64,000 bases of DNA, from assembly GCF_045207655.1 (NCBI RefSeq), contig NZ_CP108784.1, forward strand, positions 6,572,001-6,636,000, in the 5' to 3' direction. Each line of letters opens with the position of its first letter. The first letter of the stretch is position 1. The DNA comes from Embleya sp045207655 (GTDB taxonomy: Bacteria; Actinomycetota; Actinomycetes; Streptomycetales; Streptomycetaceae). The translations under genes and the position numbers were made by a program. Under the pieces are notes generated by a model. That model had not been told where the DNA came from. It was given only the letters and a program-made list of their open reading frames with translations, and searched no databases. Below, piece by piece: positions 43,111 through 50,247 of this stretch.

Positions 43111-44105
43111 GCGAGGACGTGCGATCCCGCGGGCCGGGGCTGTCGGTCTCGCTCGGGTTGTGGCAGGACCGGCCGGCGGAGGAGGCGCTGACGACGGCGC
43201 GGCTGGCGGACGAACTCGGCTACGCCGAACTGTGGATCGGCGAGATGGCCACCTATGACGCGTTCGCGCTGGCCACCGCGGTGGCCGGGGGTACCGAGCG
43301 GATCCCGCTGACCGTGGGGCCGTTGGCGGTGACGGTACGCGATCCGGCGACGGTCGCGATGGGGGCGGCCTCGGTTCGGGCGCTGACCGGACGGCGGGTG
43401 ACGGTGGCGCTGGGCACCTCCTCGACGGTCGTGGTGGAGGGATGGCACGGGCGCTCGCGGGCCCGGGCGACCGTCGCCCTGGCGGAATCGGCCCGGCAGA
43501 CCAGGGAGTTGCTGGACGGGGTTCGGTCGGACGGGCACGGGGAGGTGGTCCGCTCCGACGGCTACCGGCTGCGATTGCCGGCGCCGGGCGGGTCTGGGCT
43601 GACCGTGGCCGCGTTCGGGCCTGCGGCGATCCGGACGGCGGCGCGGTACGCGGATCGGCTGGTGTTGAACCTGGTCTCGCCGGAGACCGCGGCGGAGTTG
43701 ATCGCCTCCCTGTCGCGAGCCGCGAAGGAGGCCGGGCGGCCTCGGCCCAAGGTCGCCGCGTGGGTGTGCGCGGCGGTGGGGGCGGGCGCGGTCGAGGGGG
43801 CGGAGCAACTGCGGCGCGGGCTGGTGGGGTATCTGGCCGCACCCGGGTACGGCGAGATGTTCGCGCGTGCGGGCTTCGGGGAGTTGGTCGCGTACGCGCG
43901 GACGGGGCCGCATCCGCGGGAATTGCTGGCGGCGATTCCGGAGGCGGCGGTGTCGGTGGTGGGGTTGGTGGGGTCGGTGGCGCACGCGTGCTCGCGGATC
44001 GCGGCGTATCGGGCGGCGGGGGTGGACGAGGTCGTCCTTGTGCCTTCGGCTACCGCGGGGGATCCGGGTGGCTCTGCGACGTTGTCGGCGCTGGTGGGTT
44101 GTTGA
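43107..44105 (+). CDS. LLM-class (luciferase-like) oxidoreductase, probably F420-dependent
   Basis: 332 residues from GTG 43107, overlapping the thiolase stop (GTGA), GGAGAGG just upstream. TIM-barrel luciferase-like monooxygenase family: LGLWQDRPAEEALTTARLAD, YAELWIGEMATYDAFAL, GTERIPLTVGPLAVTVRDP, RVTVALGTSS, LTVAAFGPAAIRTAARYADR and a final HACSRIAAYRAAGVDEVVLV. Actinobacterial LLM proteins of this type usually reduce or oxidise with coenzyme F420, some with FMN. It closes the dioxygenase operon and could oxidise or reduce an intermediate aldehyde, alcohol or enoyl compound. The cofactor is inferred from the family. Confidence 0.85.
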   Translation: MSEDVRSRGPGLSVSLGLWQDRPAEEALTTARLADELGYAELWIGEMATYDAFALATAVAGGTERIPLTVGPLAVTVRDPATVAMGAASVRALTGRRVTVALGTSSTVVVEGWHGRSRARATVALAESARQTRELLDGVRSDGHGEVVRSDGYRLRLPAPGGSGLTVAAFGPAAIRTAARYADRLVLNLVSPETAAELIASLSRAAKEAGRPRPKVAAWVCAAVGAGAVEGAEQLRRGLVGYLAAPGYGEMFARAGFGELVAYARTGPHPRELLAAIPEAAVSVVGLVGSVAHACSRIAAYRAAGVDEVVLVPSATAGDPGGSATLSALVGC

Positions 44106-44112
44106 CGCTGTT

Positions 44113-44314
44113 GTCCTCAATCGCCGGACGGGCTGGAATCGGCCCGGTCCCGCCTGGTCCTCAAGCGCCGGACGGGCTGAGGGGGTCGGTTCGACCGACG
44201 GGCTGGGGTGGGTCTGGTTCGGCTTTGTCCTCAAGCGCCGGACGGGCTGGGGGAGTTGGCTCGGTGGCTGGGGTGGGCCCGGTCCTGCTTTGTCCTCAAG
44301 CGCGGGACGGGCTG
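44113..44314 (+). repeat. four direct copies of a 23-bp intergenic repeat
   Basis: Copies at 44113-44135, 44157-44179, 44227-44249 and 44292-44314 share the pattern GTCCTCAAGCGCCGG followed by ACGGGCTG, with one base changed in the first and fourth. Spacing is irregular (44, 70, 65 bp). They fill the 240 bp between the convergent oxidoreductase and TPR genes. Similar sequences are common between Streptomyces genes as I recall. The same core reappears as a hairpin at 60202-60266. Confidence 0.75.
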
Positions 44315-44343
44315 AGGGGGAGTTGGCTTGGGGGGCGGGGTGT

Positions 44344-44847
44344 TCAGGGGTGGGTGGCGTCCAGGTCGGTTGCGTAGAGGGTGAGGGCTTTGCGGTAGGG
44401 GGTCAGGTGGGGGTGGGTGCTGGTGGTGGCGATGACGTGGAGGAGGGATTCGACCGCGGTTTTGGGGTCGCCGGCGTTGTAGAGCGCCATGGCCAGGAAC
44501 GTGGTCAGGCCCGGGTCCTCGGGGAATTCGGTGAGGCCTCGTTGCAGGATCGCCACCGCCTTGTCGTGCGCGCCGAACGCACGGTACGTGCTGCCCAGGC
44601 CCAGGAACGCGCCCAGGCGGTCCTCGGCCGGCAGGCCGTCCCCGATCAGGGCCCATTCGTAGAACGGCACGGCCTCGCGTTCCAGGCCGAGCACGTCGTG
44701 TGCCCAGGCCGCCTGGTAGGCGACCTGGGCGTCGCCCGGATACCGCTCGACCAGCGGCACCAGCCGCGCCCGCGCCTCCTCCACCGAGCCCGCCTCGCGC
44801 AGCGCGATCGCCTGGGCCAGGGCCGTGTCCCGTTCGTTGTCGATCAT
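44344..44847 (-). CDS. tetratricopeptide repeat protein
   Basis: 167 residues from ATG 44847. Helical TPR pattern throughout: ALAQAIALREAGSVEEARAR, AQVAYQAAWAHDVLGLEREA, GAFLGLGSTYRAFGAHDKAV, LTTFLAMALYNAGDPKTAVE. No catalytic motif, signal peptide or membrane helix. Short stand-alone TPR proteins of this kind are common in actinobacteria and act as protein-binding adaptors. It lies 14 bp after the exporter gene on the same strand and probably shares its transcript. Confidence 0.8.
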   Translation of the reverse strand: MIDNERDTALAQAIALREAGSVEEARARLVPLVERYPGDAQVAYQAAWAHDVLGLEREAVPFYEWALIGDGLPAEDRLGAFLGLGSTYRAFGAHDKAVAILQRGLTEFPEDPGLTTFLAMALYNAGDPKTAVESLLHVIATTSTHPHLTPYRKALTLYATDLDATHP

Positions 44848-44861
44848 CCGGGCAGTGTTCC

Positions 44862-46349
44862 CTATCGGGCGGCCCGCACACGGTCCGGCTCGGGAACCAC
44901 CCGAACCGGCCGCCCGGTTCGGTGTGTGGCCGGGATCGACCACGCGAGCAGCGCCGCGAGCAGGCAGCCGGTACCCAGCATGCCGAAGCAGATCAGGTAG
45001 CCGGTCAGCTCCGGTGCCTGGGCCACGCCCGCCGCCCGCGCGGTGCCCGAGTCGACCAGGGTCGCGCTCAGGATCGCGCCGAGCACGGCCGTACCGGTCG
45101 CCCCGCCCACCGTGCGCAGCACCGCGTTCATCCCGTTGGCCACGCCGGTCATGTCCGCGGGCACGTTGTCGTTGATCAGCGCGGGCATCGCGGAGAACGC
45201 GAGCCCGAGACCGAAGCCGAACAGCACGCCGACCATCGAGAACGCCCACCAGTGTCCGTGCAGCGGCAGCAGCAGGGCGAACGCCGCGCCGCTGAGCAGC
45301 GGTCCGAGCACCAGGGCGGGCTTGGGGCCGTACCGATTGGTCATCCGGGCCGCCACCGGCGCCGCCGCCAGGTTGCCGATCGTGCCCGGGAGCATGATCA
45401 GGCCCGCGATCAGCACCGACTTGCCGAAGCCGTAGCCGAGCGCCGACGGCGCTTGGATGAACGGCGGGAACAGCAGCGAGGAGCCGTACATCGCCATGCC
45501 GGTGAACACTCCGGACAGGTTGGCCAGCAGTACCGGCCGGCGGGCCAACACCCGCAGGTCGACCAGGGGTTCGGGGTGGTGCAGCGCCCAGGCGATCCAC
45601 GCGGCGAACATCACCGCGGCCAGGATCAGCCCGCCGACCACCAGCGGATCGCCCCATCCGGACCGGCTGCCCATGCTCACCGCGGCCAGCAGCGCGGCCA
45701 GCCACGCGGACAGGGTGAGCGCGCCGATCAGGTCGACGTGCCCCTGGCGCCGTTCGGCGGTGTCCGGCACCACCCGCCACACCATCAGCATGGACAGCGC
45801 GGCCACCAGCGCGGAGAGCCAGAACAGCAGGTGGTAGTCCCAGCGGTCGGCGATCAGGCCGGTCATCACCGAGCCGAACGTGGCGCCGACGCTGATCGTG
45901 GCGCCGATGGTGGCGATGCTGCCGGCCGAGCGCTCCTTGGGGAATTCGTCGCGCACCACGCTCAGCGCGAGCGGGACCACGCCGCCGCCCATGCCCTGGA
46001 GCACCCGGCCGGCGATCAGCATCACGTAGGACGTGGTGCACGCGGCCAGCACCGAGCCGACCGCGACCGCCGCGAGCGCGAACAGCAGGAAACGTTTGCG
46101 ACCGCGCAGGTCGCCGAGCCGGCCCAGCAGCGGGGTGGCCACCGCGGCGGCGAGCAGGTTGCCGGTGAGCACCCACGCGATGGCCGAGCTGGAGACGCCG
46201 AGACGGTTCTGCAGTTGCGGCAGGATCGGCGAGACCACGGTCTGCATGACCGCCATCGTGGTCGCGGCGAAGGACAGGGCGACCAGGATCATCGTCGGGC
46301 CGTGGCGCTTGGTCGGTGTGCGCGCGGCCCCCTTGGTGCCCGTGCTCAT
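44862..46349 (-). CDS. MFS drug exporter, DHA2 family (14 helices)
   Basis: 495 residues, ATG overlapping the preceding SnoaL-like gene stop (ATGA). MFS motif A LLGRLGDLRGRKR, motif C-like GATISVGATFGSVMTGLIAD, and MQTVVSPILPQLQNRLG at the first helix, AWVLTGNLLAAAVATPLLG next, with about 14 hydrophobic segments in total. DHA2 members export toxic compounds with proton antiport. Coupling to a SnoaL-like protein suggests a small detoxification or secondary-metabolite module, perhaps under a TetR-type repressor acting at the palindrome upstream. Confidence 0.92.
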   Translation of the reverse strand: MSTGTKGAARTPTKRHGPTMILVALSFAATTMAVMQTVVSPILPQLQNRLGVSSSAIAWVLTGNLLAAAVATPLLGRLGDLRGRKRFLLFALAAVAVGSVLAACTTSYVMLIAGRVLQGMGGGVVPLALSVVRDEFPKERSAGSIATIGATISVGATFGSVMTGLIADRWDYHLLFWLSALVAALSMLMVWRVVPDTAERRQGHVDLIGALTLSAWLAALLAAVSMGSRSGWGDPLVVGGLILAAVMFAAWIAWALHHPEPLVDLRVLARRPVLLANLSGVFTGMAMYGSSLLFPPFIQAPSALGYGFGKSVLIAGLIMLPGTIGNLAAAPVAARMTNRYGPKPALVLGPLLSGAAFALLLPLHGHWWAFSMVGVLFGFGLGLAFSAMPALINDNVPADMTGVANGMNAVLRTVGGATGTAVLGAILSATLVDSGTARAAGVAQAPELTGYLICFGMLGTGCLLAALLAWSIPATHRTGRPVRVVPEPDRVRAAR

Positions 46350-46831
46350 GCCGTCAGCGGCCGGTCCTCGACCCAGTCGCAGTGCAGCGTGCGGGTCTCG
46401 ATGCGCCAGCCCTCGTCGGTGCGCGCGAACGTGTCGAGGTAGCGGATCGACATCACCCGGTCGCGGCGTACTCCGCACGACTCGTAGATGTGGTGTGCCA
46501 TGCAGTACGTCTCGGCGTTCGCCCGATCGCCGCCCGGCTCGAAGGCGACGAGCTGATTGGCGATCAGGTGGGTGGTGGCCAGGTATCGGTCCAGGCTCGT
46601 CAGCGCCTTGGCGATCTCGGCCCGGCCGGTACGTACCGCCGGCGGCTCGGTGGATCCGGGGTCGCGGTGGATCACCAGGCGGCCCTCGGGGGTGAACATC
46701 GAGGCGACGAGGTCGGGCTTGCGGCGATCCGCGCCGTGTGCGTAGGTCTGCGCCACGTCCCGGATCTCGCTGCGATCGCGCAGTTCCCCCGAATCGTGCA
46801 GAGCGGGCGAATCCGCCTCGTCGTCGTGCAT
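46346..46831 (-). CDS. SnoaL/NTF2-like protein
   Basis: 161 residues from ATG 46831 (AAAGGG eight bases upstream); ATG 46861 and 46885 are possible but lack a ribosome site. The cone-shaped NTF2 fold is indicated by RSEIRDVAQTYAHGADRRKPD, VASMFTPEGRLVIH, TSLDRYLATTHLIANQLV and RYLDTFARTDEGWRIETRTL, the usual SnoaL_4 pattern. Members are hydrolases, isomerases, hydratases or small-ligand carriers. First gene of a two- or three-gene operon with the DHA2 exporter. The conserved Asp/His pair at the N-terminal helix (TYAHGADRR) is kept. Confidence 0.85.
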   Translation of the reverse strand: MHDDEADSPALHDSGELRDRSEIRDVAQTYAHGADRRKPDLVASMFTPEGRLVIHRDPGSTEPPAVRTGRAEIAKALTSLDRYLATTHLIANQLVAFEPGGDRANAETYCMAHHIYESCGVRRDRVMSIRYLDTFARTDEGWRIETRTLHCDWVEDRPLTA

Positions 46832-46895
46832 GTCCACCCTTTCAGCAGCCGTCGATCGCATGCTGACAGCAGTTGGATGACACACGCAAGTTTCT

Positions 46896-46910
46896 CTGAC
46901 GTCGCGTCAG
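46896..46910 (-). promoter_or_regulatory. palindromic operator upstream of the SnoaL-exporter operon
   Basis: CTGACG-TCG-CGTCAG, a perfect 6-3-6 palindrome 65-79 bp before ATG 46831, in a locally AT-richer stretch that probably holds the promoter. Size suits a TetR-family repressor; none is encoded next to it. Confidence 0.45.
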
Positions 46911-46948
46911 TTACATCTTCCGCGCAACGAACCACCCGTTCGGGAGGT

Positions 46949-46993
46949 CCGACCCGGGCGCCCGGGGTCGACCCGACCGGGCGCCCGGGTCGG
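46949..46993 (-). terminator. strong terminator after the spermidine-synthase-like gene
   Basis: CCGACCCGGGCGCCCGG (46949-46965) and its exact complement (46977-46993) with an 11-base loop, 56 bp downstream of the minus-strand gene ending at 47049. It separates that gene from the SnoaL-exporter operon. Confidence 0.8.
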
Positions 46994-47048
46994 TGCGTAC
47001 GAAACGCCCGAGTCCCGGTCGCGGCCGACCCGCGCCGCGGCCGGCCGG

Positions 47049-47972
47049 CTACCCCCGCGCCACGAACACCACGTCCGGTTCCCCACGCGGCACCGGCACC
47101 TGATGCACGGTCACCTGTGCGAACCGGGCCCGCAGTCGGTCCGCGAAGGCCGGACTCGCGGTCGCGCTCCACACCGTCAGGACTCCGCCCGGCAACATCC
47201 TGGCCCGCAGCGCGGCCAGTCCCGCGTCGTCGTACAGCGACGCGTTGCCGTCGGTGACCGTCCAATCCGGCCCGTTGTCGATGTCCAGGCACAACGCGTG
47301 GAAGCGCTCGCCCGACCCCTCGCGCGACACATGGGGGCGCTCGCCCGACCCCTCGCCCGACCCCTCGCCCGACCGGGCCGCCGCCTCGTGGTCCGCCCGC
47401 TCCGACACCGCGTCGGCGGGCGCGGTAAGAGGGGAGCGCACCCAGGCCACCAGATCCGATGTGATCACCCTCACCCGCGAATCCGCCAGCGCGTGCCCGG
47501 AGAAGGGGGCGAGCGGCCCCCGGCCCCACCGCACCACGGCGGGTTCACGTTCGACCACGGTCACTTGCCCGACCCGGGGATCGGTCAGCGCCTCGCGCAG
47601 GGTGAAGCCGACACCCAGCCCGCCGACCAGGATCCGCAGCCCTCCGGGGACGCCGCTCGTCTCGGGTGCGTCGGGTGCGTCGGGTGCGTCGGGTGCGTCG
47701 GGTGCGTCGGGTGCCTCGGGTGCCTCGGGTGCCTCGGGTGCCTCGGGTGCCTCGGGAGTCGCGCGCGCGTCGTGCGCGTCGAACCCCTCCAGTGCGTCCA
47801 GCGCCGTGCGCACCAGCAGCCGCTCCGACGCGCCCGCGCGCGTGTCCATCAGAAAGCAGCCGTTGCTGATGATCTCGTAGTGCTCGCCCACGCGCCGCAG
47901 GACGAGTTCGCCGTCCGCCGCCGGGACGCGTTCGATCTCGTGTGCGTCGGTGGTCGGATCGATCGTGTACAT
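47049..47972 (-). CDS. spermidine-synthase-like methyltransferase-fold protein with internal repeats
   Basis: 307 residues from ATG 47972. Core of the spermine/spermidine synthase fold: GELVLRRVGEHYEIISNGCF, then LRILVGGLGVGFTLREAL and VTVVEREPAVVRW binding an S-adenosyl nucleotide, and ALCLDIDNGPDWTVTDGN and YDDAGLAALRARMLPGGVL. Actinobacterial proteins of this group are not proven polyamine synthases and may be orphan methyltransferases. Two insertions stand out: a Pro-Glu/Asp-Ala tandem of about ten triplets between the first strands and the nucleotide loop, and a Gly-Glu-Gly-Ser repeat (SGEGSGEGSGER) later; both are unlike the family and probably arose by slippage on 9-bp units. Reading frame is intact. 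Confidence 0.78.
   Translation of the reverse strand: MYTIDPTTDAHEIERVPAADGELVLRRVGEHYEIISNGCFLMDTRAGASERLLVRTALDALEGFDAHDARATPEAPEAPEAPEAPEAPDAPDAPDAPDAPDAPETSGVPGGLRILVGGLGVGFTLREALTDPRVGQVTVVEREPAVVRWGRGPLAPFSGHALADSRVRVITSDLVAWVRSPLTAPADAVSERADHEAAARSGEGSGEGSGERPHVSREGSGERFHALCLDIDNGPDWTVTDGNASLYDDAGLAALRARMLPGGVLTVWSATASPAFADRLRARFAQVTVHQVPVPRGEPDVVFVARG
47662..47751. repeat. ten tandem 9-bp units inside a coding sequence
   Basis: TCGGGTGCG occurs five times (47662-47706) and TCGGGTGCC five times (47707-47751), without interruption. On the coding strand this gives Ala-Pro-Asp and Ala-Pro-Glu triplets. The clean block structure suggests recent expansion by slippage that keeps the frame. 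Confidence 0.9.
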
Positions 47973-48214
47973 CGGTTCACTGACTCCTTGTCGCTTTATG
48001 GAGAACGGGTGTCGCCGTGTCGCCTTCTCGCCTCCCGGGCGCCTTCGCATGCCGTGTGCGGCGGATCGCGAGCACCTCATAACAGTGCCATCACGAAGCC
48101 GGGGAATTCCGATCCCGAGGGGTCGAACGGTGACACGTGTGCAGTGCTGCGCCCCACCTCGTACCGGGCCGGGCATGGGCTGCCGGCCAGCGGTTTTCGC
48201 CGGTTCGGTGACTC

Positions 48215-48243
48215 TTGCACCCTGTAGGACACCCCGTTAAGGT
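48215..48243 (+). promoter_or_regulatory. housekeeping-type promoter of the ABC importer operon
   Basis: TTGCAC (48215-48220), 17 bp, TAAGGT (48238-48243) fit the HrdB-type -35 and -10 elements. Transcription would begin near 48250, leaving a leader of about 180 bases before ATG 48432. The rest of the 460-bp gap from 47973 to 48431 shows no gene. Confidence 0.55.
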
Positions 48244-48431
48244 CCCGGCCATTGCTTCATGGCCCATTGACTGATGGCATGTCAGATCCAGTCGCAGGGA
48301 CGCCTCGCAGGCGAAGCCCGGGGCAGGGCAAGCACAAGACGAGAACGACGCGAGCACAGCGCAGGAGAAGTACGTGAGAGCGCACCGGGCACATCGGCCC
48401 GGCCCGCGGAAACGAAGTGTCGGGAGGGCTG

Positions 48432-49988
48432 ATGGCATCAACTTCCGCCGGGCGGCGTGGGACGCGCCGCCGAGCGGCGGCCGGCTTGCTGGTCGTGCCG
48501 CTCCTGTTGGCGGTCGGCTGTAGCCGCTCGGGTGACGACGCGGTGGCCAAGGGTCCGGGATCGGGGGGCTCCGGCACCGCGGGATCCCAGAACCCGAAGG
48601 CTCCGGTCGGCTCCGGCGCGCCCGGTGACTTCGGCACGCTCAAGGACGTCTGCGGCAAGGGCGACGGCAAGCCGCTCACCAAGAAGGCCGACCGAGGCGT
48701 CACCGAGAAGCAGATCTCGGTCAGCGTGACCGGCGACCCCGGTGCGCCCGCGCAACCGGGCCTGGGCAAAGAGTTCTTCGAGATGGCCGACGGCTTCACC
48801 AAGTGGTGCAACGGCCTCGGCGGGATCAACGGCCGCACGATCAAGCTGACCCAGCGCGACGCCGCGCTCAGCAACGTCGGCACGGTGATGACGGCGGCCT
48901 GCCAGAGCGACTTCATGGTGGTCGGCGGCGGCAACCCGTTCGACAACGACGGCGTCAAGGCGCGTACCGGGTGCAAGCTCGGCGCCTTCCCGGCCTACGT
49001 GGTCGGCGAGGAATCGGCCAAGGCCGACCTCCAGGACCTCGCGGTCGGCCTGCCGGTGTCCACCACGGTCGTGGGCGCGTACAAGGCGGTCTTCGCCGCG
49101 CACCCCGAGGTCAAGGCCAAGGTCGGTCTGCTCGGCCAGAACATGGCCTCGCTGCGGCCCTCGATGGCCCGCTACAAGGCGGGTGTGGAGGCGGCCGGCG
49201 GCACGATCGTCTACAAGGAGGACGTCCCCGTCATGCCGCCCCCCGGGCGCACGACGCTGGAGAAGATGAAGAACGCCGGGGTCGAGATGCTGATCACCAC
49301 GTGGCTCGCGGTGGACTCGTCGTCGATGTTCCGCGAGATGGACGCGATGAACTGGCACCCCAAGGTCATCGTCAGTGACGCCTCGGCCTACAACCGCTAC
49401 ACCCTCGCCGCCGCCAAGAACTCCAAGATCCCCGACACCTACATCTACCCGACGTTCGTGCCGCAGTCGCTCGGCGACAAGAACCCGGCCGTGCAGAAGG
49501 CGCTGGAGATCCTGCACCTGGCCGAGCCGAGCAAGGACCTGGAGTTCTTCCACATGTCCGGGATCAACTCCTGGCTGCTGTGGGCGAGCGCGGTCAAGGC
49601 GTGCGGAACGGAGGTCACCACGGAGTGCGTGCTCGACAAGGGCAAGCGCGCCAACTGGGACGCGGGCGGCCTGTTCGCGCCCGGTCCGATCGTGGAGACC
49701 AAGGACGTGCGCGCCGCCGACTGCTTCACCATGGTCAAGGCGACCGCAAAGGGCTTCGAGTACGACGCCGCGCTGACCAAGCCGAACAAGGCCGAGTTCT
49801 TCAACTGCGACCCGGCCAACGTGGTGGCGGTCGCGCCCGGTGCGCCGAGCGCGCCGCCGGCCTCGACACCGCCGACCACTCCGGGAGCCGGTACGCCGCC
49901 ACCCGCGGAGACTTCCGGTGGGGGCAGCCCGCCGCCCGCCGACTCGGGCGAACCGCCGCCGGCCGCGCCGCCGGAGGAGAACGCCTGA
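48432..49988 (+). CDS. branched-chain-amino-acid-type ABC transporter substrate-binding lipoprotein
   Basis: 518 residues from ATG 48432 (GGGAGGG just upstream); GTG 48417 is possible. Lipobox LAVGC (VVPLLLAVGCSRS), then a Gly/Ser linker and a type I periplasmic-binding fold: ISVSVTGDPGAP, GLGGINGRTIKLTQRDA, VGTVMTAACQSDFMVVGGG, VSTTVVGAYKAVF, VEMLITTWLAVDSSSMFREM, KVIVSDASAYNRY. The C-terminal 60 residues are Pro/Thr/Gly-rich. Such LivJ/K-like proteins bind amino acids, amides or aromatic acids. It heads an operon with a fused permease and two ATPases. Confidence 0.92.
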   Translation: MASTSAGRRGTRRRAAAGLLVVPLLLAVGCSRSGDDAVAKGPGSGGSGTAGSQNPKAPVGSGAPGDFGTLKDVCGKGDGKPLTKKADRGVTEKQISVSVTGDPGAPAQPGLGKEFFEMADGFTKWCNGLGGINGRTIKLTQRDAALSNVGTVMTAACQSDFMVVGGGNPFDNDGVKARTGCKLGAFPAYVVGEESAKADLQDLAVGLPVSTTVVGAYKAVFAAHPEVKAKVGLLGQNMASLRPSMARYKAGVEAAGGTIVYKEDVPVMPPPGRTTLEKMKNAGVEMLITTWLAVDSSSMFREMDAMNWHPKVIVSDASAYNRYTLAAAKNSKIPDTYIYPTFVPQSLGDKNPAVQKALEILHLAEPSKDLEFFHMSGINSWLLWASAVKACGTEVTTECVLDKGKRANWDAGGLFAPGPIVETKDVRAADCFTMVKATAKGFEYDAALTKPNKAEFFNCDPANVVAVAPGAPSAPPASTPPTTPGAGTPPPAETSGGGSPPPADSGEPPPAAPPEENA

Positions 49989-50247
49989 GTCGCCCGCACA
50001 CCCGAGCGACATCGCACCACGGCACCACCCGCTACACCGCATCACCCGGCAACCGCACGACCCGCACCACCGCTACACCCGTCGGCCGCTCACTCCGGTC
50101 GGTCCGACCCAGCGACACCCGTCGCCCTCTCGCCCCGCACCGGGCGGGAGGGCGGCCCAGCGGCCCTGACGACCTGTCAGGAGCCGTGCCGCACCAGTCT
50201 CCGAGACCGATCGCCCCGCGACACGGCCCGGCCCGAACGGAGGGCGC

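Noticed and set aside
44113..44314. Four repeats with intervening segments, superficially like a CRISPR array.
   Set aside because: Spacing varies from 44 to 70 bp, the spacers share sequence, no cas genes are near, and the same core occurs elsewhere as a terminator.
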